A stretch of 30,817 nt of DNA from Trichomonas tenax. Taxonomy: Eukaryota > Parabasalia > Trichomonadida > Trichomonadidae. The notes beneath the pieces were generated by a model. That model worked only from the letters and a program-made list of their open reading frames with translations. It was not told the DNA's origin and searched no databases. Both the position numbers and the translations under genes were made by a program. Positions 9,001-18,052 of the stretch are shown here, piece after piece. Every line of letters begins with the position of its first letter. Position 1 is the stretch's first letter. The stretch is taken from positions 1 to 30,817 of the forward strand of contig JALKBU010000614.1 of assembly GCA_023091735.1 (NCBI GenBank), read 5' to 3'.

Positions 9001-12000
9001 TAATGCTAAAGCTCTTAAATTCCCACTCCAAGAGTGCGAAACGAATGTTCATTCGATTGTCAAGATTCAAATTCCATCAATGGATCCTCCAAAGATAGAA
9101 TCTTTACCACCACGACCACAAACATCGATTTTTGCAGATTTGTCGAAGCCAACATTCTTCAATGCATCACTTTGGCTTGATGACACTTGCAAGAAAGCTG
9201 TTACTAGTTCACCAAGCATCGCCATCCGCTGCTGCCTTCCTTTGATCACCCACAGCCAAACATTTGCTTCAGAGTTGTTTGTTGCCGCATTTATCAGTTG
9301 CTGGAAGGAAGCAACAGAGACCGAAAAATCAAACTTCAGCCAGTCAATCAAAATGATCATCGAAAATGCTTCGCCACTTGAACAGAGGATCGTTGACTTC
9401 GTTCAAGCAATCGACAGAGCCGGATTCCCATTCCAGATCACAGACGACGTCATAGCGAAGAGCGGAGACAACACTGCATGCAAACTCTACTTCCTGCAGC
9501 GTCAGTATATAAAGGATCACAGACCGGAACTTGCGGCACAACTGCTTAAGATAAACACAAAGATGGGAAGAATGGAGTCCGCGAGAGGCCTTTTGAGGGC
9601 TGTTTCTTCAGAAATGGACTTCAGCTTAACAGGTAAATGGTTAATGCAGCTCAATGAGTGGGAATCTGCTCTCGAATTCTATCAATGCAGTAATACACTT
9701 AGTGGACTCATTCCTTGCTACGGACACCTCGAAATGTGGCACAAAATCACAATGCTCGAATCGCAGTTCGAAAAAATGGACGAAGAGTCGCAGTCACGCG
9801 AAGCATTATGGTTCGCATGGGCTTTCTATCATTCAGGTGACAGAAGCAAAGTCAACTATTATCTCTCTAAGTTCAACATGAAATCTCTCAACCAGATCAC
9901 TTTCGCAGCAATTTATTTCACATCTTCTCATCAATACGATAAAGCAGCCGCAGCAATAGAGAAAGGTTTCTCAGTTATCGCTGAAGACAGGAAAGTTTTC
10001 AGCGGTTCTGATGATAGACAAGCATCAACAAATCTTGCATGTGCTGAGCATTTAGTTGAGCTTAGTGAAGTTCTTCAAGTCAAGCGTGGACAGCTTCAGG
10101 ATGTTACAGAGATATGGAAGAATCGCCTCGAAAACTTCTCGCACGAAAGTGATTCTTGGATGCTTACATCTGAAATCCGCTCATTAATCTTATCGCCAAA
10201 CGATCACCTCGACTCATATCTCAAGATGCTGAGAGTTTTGAGGCAGGAAAGACAATGGAGACTCGCTGAGTCACACTGCGAGAGATTCTTCAATGAAAGG
10301 ATGCCACCAGGAGTTGTCGTTGAGCAGTTAAAGATAACGTGGGACCGCGGTCTCAGGAAACGCGCTATTTCTCTTGCAGCAGCAATCAACGATAGAATAT
10401 GCGGCATAAAGAATGGACCAGAAGAGACAGAAGAAAACAAACAATTCTTATCAAGGATCTCAATGCCTGTTCACTTATTCGATAAAGAAACGCAAAGCAG
10501 ACTTCTCAGATTACAAGCAACATGGCAATACAGACTCTACACATCTAAGACAAGCGGCACTGAGTCACTGAAGCAGATCTGTCACATCTTCCAGCGTGCG
10601 AACTCTTTGAGGCCGAATGATCCAAAGATATGGAGCGGTTGGGCTTATACATCTTCAAGAGCTCTTTCACACTTCCCAGAGCAAAGAGCTGAATACGCTG
10701 AAATGGCAATGACAGGTTTCTTGAAGGCAGCGAAACTTTCTCCACACGAATCATTTGAATACATGTGTCAGACATTCTCTATTTTCTTCAGATTCGGTGC
10801 AGAAACGGGAATCTCTGATTCACTCAGGAACGAATTCGAGACATTGCCGGCTTCCACAGTTAACATGATTGTTCCACAGATTGCTGTCCACATCGCTGAT
10901 GTTGATGAAACAATCAGAGCTGTTGTTCAGAAGATTATGATCAGATTCGGTGATCAACATTTCCAAGCTGTCGTTTATCCATTGAACGTTTTGTCTCTCA
11001 TTCAAGATAAAGACAAAGCAGCGATTGCACGCGATGTTCTCGAAAATCTCGGTATGAAGCAATCCCATATTTATAACGAAATCAAGCTCTTCATCGAAGG
11101 TATGCATAGAGCCGCAGTTTCATGGAATGAACTCTGGATCATCGGATTAGATAATGCATCTCGCGCAAATGGATCTGGCGACATGGAGCAGAGTTTCGCT
11201 GTCATCCAGCAGTTGTTTGATATGCTCGATAGACCAATTTGTGCAATGGATAGAGCATTTTTGAAGGCTGTTGGCCCGCAACTCAACAGAGCCAAGGCAA
11301 TATTTGAGAAGGCCAGAACCAACGATTCAAGTCTCAAGATGATGTGGGCCGGTTTCAAGGAGATCTATCAGCAGTTAAACGACAGAATGAAGCACACAGA
11401 GCAAATTGATTTGAACAGCGTTTGCGAAGAACTTGCAACAAAGACAGACTTTTCTATTGCCGTTCCAGGTCTTTACAGCGTTGACGGGCAATCTCAGACA
11501 CTCGCAGGCATCGACCACATCCTCGGAGTCATGAGCACGCAGCAGCACCCAAGAACGGCATGGATGAGCGACACACAAGGCAACAGGTGGAAGTTCTTGT
11601 TGAAGGGTAATGAAGACTTAAGACTCGATCAGAGAATCATACAATTCTTCATGCTCATTAACTCTATGCTCAGATCTTCGCGAGCAACATGTGACTTGGG
11701 CGTTTCCATTGTCGAGTATTCCATTGTTCCATTCGCGCCAAACGCAGGCTTCATTTCATGGGTTACTGGCGCAGACACACTTCAGCAGTTAGTTTCAGAG
11801 TACAGACAGAACAGAGGAAGTGGCAGAGCTCCAGAAAACGAAGTAACGAACGCTCTCGTTGGTCCGCTCTTCAACAGTCTCAACGCATTACAGAGATACG
11901 AAGTATTCCAACACGTTGCAGCTGCAACAAACGCCAATGAAATTAGAGAAATGCTTTGGCTTCGTTCTCCACATGCAACAGCTTGGTTACAGAGGAATAA

Positions 12001-12520
12001 CTGCTTCACTGTTTCAACAGCTTTGATGTCAATGGCTGGTTACGTCATTGGTCTCGGTGATCGCCACCCATCAAACATCATGGTCCAGAGACACACAGGA
12101 AGAGTTATTCACATCGACTTCGGTTTCTCCTTCGAAGATGCAATGACAAGAACTTTGTTCCCTGAGAGAGTTCAGTTCAGACTCACAAGAATGATTGTCA
12201 ACGCTTTGGATGGATGCTCTGTCAGCGGATTGTTCAGGAAGACATGCGAAGATGTTATGTGGGTACTTAAGAACGGAATGAGCAGTGTCATGAGTCAACT
12301 CGAAGTTTTTGTTCACGAACCAATCTTCTATGGAAAGGAATCTAAGCCATCGGATGCAAAATTGCGCGGAATTCTCGAAAGAGTTTCAATGAAATTATCA
12401 GGAACAGACGTCGACGGACAGGAACAGGATGTCAAAGAACAGGTAGACTCACTCATCAAGGTTGCTGCGGATCCTAAAGAATACTGCAGACATTATATCG
12501 GATGGTGTCCATTCTGGTAA
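6032..12520 (+). CDS. TOR: Target of rapamycin (TOR) Ser/Thr kinase, PIKK family
   Basis: The product is 2162 residues from ATG 6032, somewhat shorter than yeast or human TOR (about 2470-2550), mainly through a shorter HEAT solenoid. Order: HEAT-repeat solenoid (1 to about 1050), FAT domain (about 1080-1600), FRB (about 1695-1790), PI3K-like kinase domain (about 1835-2090) and FATC at the end. In the kinase domain I see LLKGNEDLR with K1858 as the likely ATP-binding lysine, the catalytic loop GLGDRHPSNIM (D2010, N2015) and the metal-binding HIDFG (D2029). The C-terminus YIGWCPFW is identical to that of human mTOR. The protein should be active and act in TORC1 with Raptor (24368) to couple nutrients to growth. 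The FRB keeps S1710 and W1772, but the positions matching human Y2038/F2039 are N1713/G1714. The start is preceded by GTCACTTTTT; an A20 tract follows the stop by 8 bp. Confidence 0.97.
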   Translation: MKSIANAQIFAIIHSGPLKSQSDWERHRKEALSSIGQYLLNLNDSELNNVYSEWENDILETGNPEDVEKSLHTLFIISILHYYKRSFNQSKKVFDQIFKFLASKNREICKTAARELYFLGNENPENTQYLRETLEISKQHLSATQRTTMTFNAFSIINEIGRFLLRDVFSITMGHQPEVYNASICKDSELNILASKVMKIHLEALPVHSSETMASSLFLDYTNRMQTHTALSTPGMVYVLASIYKLYPQAVKVPVLIDRLIAVCSVPKIDALSFALDFLIDLAKRETFTVTQSNQLILIIISQVTSSIIDKVIFERIISLINIFPSSNIPGPSILQLVLFLVTNESRAQFHDKAFKVLCALLRKIKMAVPKNYFSIYSKHSIEAIALSSTPISQFKEDLLKQFGLGISSKASVQRKTLSLRILSTFKTKLFDSMPPLFDALQHNAYSPDENLRCLMAKTLPIFECDTAMDELVRMAAMDTSKRIRLIALKNITDEAVVRNPTRITQLLADPSFKVRRATIPIVASVAATCSVLTIPRILSFTNDLLASWTAYSTPKRAARLCSLLPLIAKNFVQYSPPLATTLTYFCVKILLGEIPPNSANFDDLRNLVHRDIQPPPKPPVEAVCQRLYYVENRTFIERRDAYLFDTLSELASTVAPYLCQIIPAFVNAFKTPEGDLLHLSALNALTNIAVQTKMAFNIPRLFPEVPRQLTNLLSHCSQKVAIAVLKYTGTIGISTSTITQQKASEEVVECNDMRSSRYYTHFVMKALIEMLKEPILPVFTAATTILLNETNDSLIFLPNIIKACTSQIENDKLRPTLFSYMNMIVYKVGRNIEPFVNLIEPVLISHIKETECIQLCSRLSLTLVSEFIPTAAKIFPLAIEGARSCPENKVFKDLLRLLNFCIIFQRQSSEEFLELAEFISKKSDEVRVSFIFKSLSLLVQNSAMNLYSSRLARLSFSVLARKNLFEVQQLLVNLVASGDLSTRSISVAINAKALKFPLQECETNVHSIVKIQIPSMDPPKIESLPPRPQTSIFADLSKPTFFNASLWLDDTCKKAVTSSPSIAIRCCLPLITHSQTFASELFVAAFISCWKEATETEKSNFSQSIKMIIENASPLEQRIVDFVQAIDRAGFPFQITDDVIAKSGDNTACKLYFLQRQYIKDHRPELAAQLLKINTKMGRMESARGLLRAVSSEMDFSLTGKWLMQLNEWESALEFYQCSNTLSGLIPCYGHLEMWHKITMLESQFEKMDEESQSREALWFAWAFYHSGDRSKVNYYLSKFNMKSLNQITFAAIYFTSSHQYDKAAAAIEKGFSVIAEDRKVFSGSDDRQASTNLACAEHLVELSEVLQVKRGQLQDVTEIWKNRLENFSHESDSWMLTSEIRSLILSPNDHLDSYLKMLRVLRQERQWRLAESHCERFFNERMPPGVVVEQLKITWDRGLRKRAISLAAAINDRICGIKNGPEETEENKQFLSRISMPVHLFDKETQSRLLRLQATWQYRLYTSKTSGTESLKQICHIFQRANSLRPNDPKIWSGWAYTSSRALSHFPEQRAEYAEMAMTGFLKAAKLSPHESFEYMCQTFSIFFRFGAETGISDSLRNEFETLPASTVNMIVPQIAVHIADVDETIRAVVQKIMIRFGDQHFQAVVYPLNVLSLIQDKDKAAIARDVLENLGMKQSHIYNEIKLFIEGMHRAAVSWNELWIIGLDNASRANGSGDMEQSFAVIQQLFDMLDRPICAMDRAFLKAVGPQLNRAKAIFEKARTNDSSLKMMWAGFKEIYQQLNDRMKHTEQIDLNSVCEELATKTDFSIAVPGLYSVDGQSQTLAGIDHILGVMSTQQHPRTAWMSDTQGNRWKFLLKGNEDLRLDQRIIQFFMLINSMLRSSRATCDLGVSIVEYSIVPFAPNAGFISWVTGADTLQQLVSEYRQNRGSGRAPENEVTNALVGPLFNSLNALQRYEVFQHVAAATNANEIREMLWLRSPHATAWLQRNNCFTVSTALMSMAGYVIGLGDRHPSNIMVQRHTGRVIHIDFGFSFEDAMTRTLFPERVQFRLTRMIVNALDGCSVSGLFRKTCEDVMWVLKNGMSSVMSQLEVFVHEPIFYGKESKPSDAKLRGILERVSMKLSGTDVDGQEQDVKEQVDSLIKVAADPKEYCRHYIGWCPFW

Positions 12521-12528
12521 TTTTCTCC

Positions 12529-12548
12529 AAAAAAAAAAAAAAAAAAAA
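12529..12548 (+). repeat. A20 homopolymer tract 8 bp after the TOR stop codon
   Basis: Twenty uninterrupted A bases on the coding strand begin 8 bp after the TAA of TOR, where a very short protist 3' UTR would be expected to end. This is the second of two such tracts noticed. Confidence 0.95.
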
Positions 12549-13070
12549 CAATGTTAGTATATATTTAAGATCAGTCACCCAAATAATTTTATAATATCAA
12601 TGTTACATTTTTATAATTATTTTTCTATTTTGTAAATAATAAAATATTGTATTAGTAACAACATTTATTTAAACATTAGTTGAGGAGAAATAAAAGAATA
12701 TATACGAATTGTTCAGTAATATTTATTATAATGAATGTCGAAAAAGTAAATGAATCGAATAAATGATTTTGGAATTGAAATATTATATATTTAGTTGATT
12801 TATAGTGTTGTCTGCGATTAACAAGCCGTAAATTAAAAAATATTTTACATTTCCAAATATTTTGTGTTTTCAACAAATTATGATGATAAAGAGCTTAATT
12901 GCATGTATCTGATGGTGCTTCAGATAGTTAGAAGCGGAAAAAATGAAGATGATGTGGTTGAAAAAATTAAAACTCTAAATTGAGCAAAAATATGATCAAA
13001 TTAAACGAAAAAACAATAATATTTATCATGGTTAAATGCAATAAGACATAAATGTATAAAAAATATAAAA
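12549..13070. other. AT-rich intergenic region between convergent TOR and UBL genes
   Basis: About 520 bp, very AT-rich, between the 3' ends of two convergent genes. No gene, repeat or structured RNA is recognised. Confidence 0.5.
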
Positions 13071-13640
13071 TTAGAACATATCACGAGTGATTTCATTGAA
13101 AAAGGTTTCAACGGACTTGTAGACTTGCATGTCCTTCTCCTTCTCTTCAACTTGAAGTATGATATTATTCTTTGTTCCAACTTTCTTCAAGAATCGCGTA
13201 TCGATATCGAGGGAGCCAAGGCTGCGCCTCTTGCGGCATTCTATCCAGTTATCTCTTGTTTTCGAGTGCTGATTTTTATGTGCTTGATTCTCAAGGATAA
13301 CAATGTGCGAATTTGGCTGCAAACCATATTCTGTTGTTGTCCTGTTCAATGACATCGTTCCATTTTTGCAAACGATGTTATAATTAGAAAGATCTGCTTT
13401 TGCGAATTTTGCGATTCTTTCTCTGAGCGATTTAATTGTCTCGTTCTCGAAAAACTCGAGTTCAAACTCAGGGTTGTCGATAAAGTGTATGTAAAGTATT
13501 CCTTTGCAGCATCGAGATGTTTTTCTTGCTTCATGCGCCATAGAGCTCATAGAGGGTATAGGAATATTTAAGTGCTCCGGGAATGTGAAAGAACGAGTTG
13601 AAGTGTTATGCGATAATTTTGAAGGTAATGAATGAATCAT
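13071..13640 (-). CDS. Small protein with a ubiquitin-like domain
   Basis: The product is 189 residues from ATG 13640-13638. Residues 1-46 are low in conserved features and Ser/Thr rich. Residues about 47-117 look like a ubiquitin-like beta-grasp: strand ILYIHFID, strand FELEFFENETI, a helix SLRERIAKFA, then NYNIVCKNG, and finally YGLQPNSHIVILE, which resembles the 'gLqdgstIhlv' end of UBL domains. The C-terminal 70 residues are basic (RKRRS) and then helical. There is no terminal di-glycine, so it is probably not a conjugated modifier but a protein using the UBL for binding. A shorter start at one of the methionines near residue 31 is possible. The gene converges on TOR. The specific function is unknown. 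Confidence 0.65.
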   Translation of the reverse strand: MIHSLPSKLSHNTSTRSFTFPEHLNIPIPSMSSMAHEARKTSRCCKGILYIHFIDNPEFELEFFENETIKSLRERIAKFAKADLSNYNIVCKNGTMSLNRTTTEYGLQPNSHIVILENQAHKNQHSKTRDNWIECRKRRSLGSLDIDTRFLKKVGTKNNIILQVEEKEKDMQVYKSVETFFNEITRDMF

Positions 13641-15990
13641 TTGAAGAAAAAATATTATCGATTATTTTACATTCAATTCAATATTGTATGAGTTGCATCA
13701 AATTAGACGGCTAAATTATACACCAATTGTTGTTAACTTATCATTAAGGAAATATAAGCTTATTTTGGAATTTTAAATTTGAATGCAAATTCAATCTCAC
13801 TGAAAAAAATGAACAATTCAATTTTTAAATGAGCTATAATATAATCAGCATACTGTTATGGTCATTATGTCACGATATGAAAAATCACTTTTCTACAGTC
13901 ACTTTTTGTTTTACATTTTTATTGTTTTTTAATGACAACTTTATTTTTATTAGATTTCAAAGTCATTTATCGCGATGAAAATCAATTTTGTATTTTTCAT
14001 TTTTATCAACAGAATTAGCTTCTTTATAGCATGTTGATGCTATAAATCACAATAATTTCGTGTAAAAAATATTTTCTGAAAGTTCATTAAAGCAATTTGA
14101 TCACTGTTATTTTACATGCGAATTCATAATTTAGCAAAATTGTTTTTTCAAGAAAAGCGTTCAATTTTTTCATAATTGTCTTCTTTTGAATTGTTTTTAT
14201 CAATTTTTTTTAAATATTTTTAAATTTTTAATTATTTAGAATATACATATTATCAAAATGATAATTCTAATAGTTTGATTCAAATTGAATTTTTGAAAAG
14301 AAAAGTGTGATTTTTATTTGGATATTCGATAGTATTTCAAATTGTCAATATTTTTGATTTGACACACAATTAAAAACTCTATCAAATTATTGTGAGTTTG
14401 TCACTTTTGTTTACATTGTAATTTTTTATTCCTTATATAAAAATTTGCTCTAAGATACTCTAATTTTCTTAGTTTATCAATAAATGTCAAAAATACCCGA
14501 ACATTAACAAAATCAAGTGTTTGAGAGTGTATGCTGGCTATTTCCTCATCCAAAGCTATGCCAATGCTATAGCATCAAGCAAAGCAACGAATCCCGACGT
14601 TTATCGACCAAGTTCGAATTTTCGACACTGACATGCAGTTTCTGGCTTGGAAACTCGCAACAAAGTAATGAGGTGAGCATGCAAGTGATAGGTTTTTGCA
14701 TTTTTACAACATTCTTGTCATATTTTACAAAAATTAGTGATGTATAAATTTTAATCGACGTTAATCCTGCGCATGCGCATGAAATCATGCGTGTTTTGCT
14801 ATGCATCAATTTTCTCAAAATAAAAAAGGTAGTAGCACTCTAAAAAAGTGCTCGAAGAAGTTGTTGAGCTTATATCTGCAGACACATAGGATGAATATAG
14901 AAGGATGCATAGAATATTGTTACACAAATTAAAAAGGAAGTAAACAGACATTTTGTAGTTTAATTTAGATCTATTTCAACTATGATATTTTGATTTGGGA
15001 TAGTAACAAAATCTAATTATAGCCGCGCAAAAAGAGTCATCATTATTTTTGGGAGAATAACACACAGAGCTTATGTGTGAACACTTGGAAAACTTTTTTT
15101 CCAAAAAAAAGCTTAAAAAGCATATTTGTGATTAGATTTACCTATTTATCATCGACAACAACATATTTTACGTTATAAAAATGCTATACAATGTGAATAT
15201 AATATATTATAATGAGTAAAGCACATCATGGCAAATCAATGTTTTTGATGCAAGATATATCTAATATTTTAATGAAATATAGACTTTGTTAGCTAATTCT
15301 TTAATATATCATGCACAACGTGATTTTGTACATTGTGGTTCAATAACTTCGCAAGAAGTTAATCCAGTGAGTTATAAAACGAGTTTCGCCGACTTTGCGT
15401 ATAAAAATTTAATTGCCCCAATTTCCTTTATCGAGCTTATAATATGATATAGTATAAAATCGCATGTGATTTCGATAGTAGTTAAATGTGTCATGTTGAG
15501 ATCTGTGAGAAATTGATAATTTCCGAAAATAGAAATTGTTTCACATAATGTCCAATTTGATTATATATGTTAAGAGCGTGACAACATCGGCGATGCAGAG
15601 TTTAAGAATTGGCCGTCATCAATATCCTATGAAATGGAATTGGTGTCAAATATTTAAATTCCAAGTTTGATAATATTGCGGAATAACATCGATATCAGAG
15701 GCTTGTAAAAAACGATGAAAATGATCCTCACAACAAAGGACATGAAAAAAAATGATCTGAAACTCGGTGTTTTAGATGTAATGATCAATATTTTAAAAGG
15801 TTTAGCATTCTCAAAAATTCTTAAACTAAACATCAGAAAATAAATTGTTAACTTTTGTGAAGTGGAGATAATTAATGTGTGTATATCAGTTGATATAATG
15901 TTTTCAAAAATACGGAAGAGATTGTTTCGGAGCAAAACCGTCCAAAGTTTTCCAAATCATTCAAATTTAAGGTGAGCTTGAATCACATAA
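13641..15990. other. Gene-poor region with scattered coding-like scraps
   Basis: About 2.3 kb, mostly AT-rich. It contains GTCACTTTTT (13898-13907) and GTCACTTTTG (14400-14409). Less AT-rich patches near 14520-14690, 14842-14941, 15288-15456 and 15570-15660 show coding-like composition with stops in every frame. Examples are QEVNPVSYKTSFADFAYKNL near 15356-15415 and DAEFKNWPSSISYEMELV near 15592-15645. These may be decayed gene pieces; none is identifiable. A second CCGCGCAAAAAG string lies at 15023-15034. Confidence 0.4.
15288..15456 (+). pseudogene. Coding-like fragment, family unknown
   Basis: An open stretch of about 55 codons between in-frame stops reads LANSLIYHAQRDFVHCGSIT, followed by SQEVNPVSYKTSFADFAYKN, then LIAPISFIELII and TGA. 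It lacks an ATG. Composition and base content differ from the surrounding DNA. I infer a gene relic; a chance open frame is possible. Confidence 0.25.
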
Positions 15991-17250
15991 TGTGATCAAG
16001 TCTCTACTATTTTTGCCACAACTACACGTCACCGGTTTCTTAGCATCTCTTTAGACTCAAGCAGAATGGTATTAACTGCGTTTGGAAAGTTTTTAACATC
16101 AAATCCATCTCAATTTCCAGATTCTGATCAGATTGCTGTTGGATTACACTCCATTTATGTTATGCAAGATGCATCGAGGCTACAATATGCAAACAAAATG
16201 TCATTGACTTTAGTTGGTACTGTCACAGTTTCAATCAGTATATCTGATGATAACTTACCAGGAATGGTGTGGTGGGATCACAAACTATATTTACCTGATA
16301 ACACTGGAAACTTATATTACCTTAACACTGTCCCTTCTACCGGTGTTCCAAGCACAACTTTGACAAAAATAGCAACACTGCCAAACTTCGGAAGTGGAGC
16401 AAATGCACAGACTGGATTTGATTTTTGAAGAAAATATATCATTTATAAAACAAAGGGCGTTTCCACTTGTTATTATATTGATATCTATAACACAGCAAAA
16501 ACTGGCGTTTATGCCACATCTTCGTGGACTAGTTTCGCTGGTTCTGAATATGCATCAAACTTCTTTGTTGACAGTGAAGGATACATGTATCTTGGGATTG
16601 GAGATAACCCAAATCCAGATGTAAGAATTCTCAAACCACAATCATCTATGATTCCGATGACATATGTGCTTGTTAAAGACATCGTATCGAATATTAATGG
16701 AGGAATATTATGTGATGGGTTATATCCTGATCCATTTAATGCTTCTGTTATTTATACCAACAATGATGATCAAACAATATGCATGTATGAGGTTGTTGGA
16801 TTGATACACACGGATACTGTACTGCCACTATCCATACCAACATCTTTGACTGTGCCAAAATATTGCTATGGAGAACCAATCAATATTAGCTGGACTTCTG
16901 TAGCTATTCCTACTCAAATTGATAAAACTCTTGATTGTTATCAAGTGTTTTATCAACTGAGCTTTTACAATAGTTCTGTTTGGACAGTTATAGAAGATAG
17001 ATATGTTAATTTGTATTTGATATACAGAGTTGAACCGTTACAAGAGCCTACGGCTGCAAATTTCAGAGTGCACATATATGTTATATCAGAAGGAACAAAA
17101 TATTATTCTAGGGATGGATAAATAACTTCTTCGCAAATCTTGATTCTCAATGGATGTAATGGCCAAAATGGTGGATCCTGTAACGACCTTAACTCAAAGA
17201 ATAGTGGTGTCTTGGGGATTTTCATGTATTTGCTAATGGAATTAATATGA
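15991..17250 (+). pseudogene. Beta-propeller-like protein pseudogene with in-frame stops
   Basis: One reading frame stays coding-like for about 1.25 kb but is cut by TGA at 16426-16428 and TAA at 17119-17121. An ATG occurs at 16066, yet sequence before it (RFLSISLDSSRMVLTAFGKF) already looks like part of the domain, so the 5' end appears truncated. The first 230 codons carry blade-like repeats (LPGMVWWDHKLYLPDNTGNL; FFVDSEGYMYLGIGDNPNP), as in NHL/SMP30-type propellers. This is followed by a possible fibronectin-III-like stretch (INISWTSV ... FRVHIYVISEG). After the TAA the frame continues with a Cys/Asn/Gly-rich piece (GCNGQNGGSCNDLNS) to TGA at 17248. TGA also ends the gene at 543-1769, so recoding is unlikely. 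The family is not known to me. Confidence 0.55.
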
Positions 17251-17524
17251 TTTATTATATAAAGAAAAATTCAAAAATCAAGTTTCTTCAAAAATATAGA
17301 ATTTCATTCACATCTTAATGAAATTTAAGTAACGATTCTTTGTCATATTTTCCTTTATTATTTCACTTCTACCCCATCATTTCTTAATGTTTAAGTCTCA
17401 ACAACAAATAAAAAATGTTATATTATTGAAAGCTGAAATGATTATAATTCGAAATAGCGTAAGAATTTGAATCAATTATCAGTGAATTAAATAGATTGTA
17501 ATAGAAATGAAAAATATTTGACAT

Positions 17525-17596
17525 ATAATGGCAAAATATGTATTTACTTGGCAAACTGTATATAAACTTACGTGACAAAAGAAAAGTTACATGACA
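17525..17596. promoter_or_regulatory. Cluster of TTTACNTGRCA motifs
   Basis: TTTACTTGGCA (17543-17553), TTACGTGACA (17568-17577) and TTACATGACA (17587-17596) occur within 55 bp, with an additional ATAATGGCA string just before. The same family lies upstream of the SNARE and centrin genes. Here no gene follows closely, so it may be a remnant promoter. Confidence 0.3.
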
Positions 17597-17827
17597 GATT
17601 TATAAATACCCCTGTTAATTCTTTTTCCATTCAAATTGGCTTTCGTAAAGTGTCATATTTAAGTTTATTTGTCAAAATTAAATTCAGATCAGTCCAGAGA
17701 TGTAATGAAAGAAACAAAAAATCGCAAAGTCAACATTTTCATCCACCAACAAAGGTAGTGTATGCAGCCTTTTGCCATAGTATTCTTGAAAACATGTACA
17801 TTGCAAGAAGTATGATAATTAATCTAA

Positions 17828-18052
17828 GAAGCTTCTTTTTTAGCATTAAATGAACAAATTTATTTCACGATTTTAAAACGCTCTGTATACGTAACTATTG
17901 GCCTTAATGATGAAGGGAAATCTTTCTATGCTTTAAAAGAAGTCTTTCACCATATTTCGAAATTTCATATTTTCCTCATATACGGGAAAAGTCTTTATAT
18001 TCAAGTATATGATTATGTAGTCCGAATGCAAGTATTTGTAGGATTTTCATAG
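17828..18052 (+). pseudogene. Coding-like fragment, family unknown
   Basis: An open stretch of about 75 codons, bounded by TAA upstream and TAG downstream, has no ATG near its beginning. It contains EQIYFTILKRSVYVTIGLND and ALKEVFHHISKFHIFLIYGK. I infer a gene relic; the family is unknown and the evidence is composition only. Confidence 0.2.

Noticed and set aside
6032..12548. Target-site duplication flanking TOR (CAATG before the start and after the A tract)
   Set aside because: Five bases only, in AT-rich DNA; not distinguishable from chance.
15654..15935. Minus-strand 93-codon open frame
   Set aside because: Phe/Ile-rich composition typical of AT-rich non-coding DNA, and it starts without a convincing context.
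16426..16428. TGA as a recoded sense codon or selenocysteine
   Set aside because: TGA terminates the gene at 543-1769, no supporting RNA element was seen, and a second stop (TAA) follows in the same frame.
17572..17853. Plus-strand 93-codon open frame
   Set aside because: It begins with a GTG inside a TTACGTGACA motif and shows no domain; likely chance.
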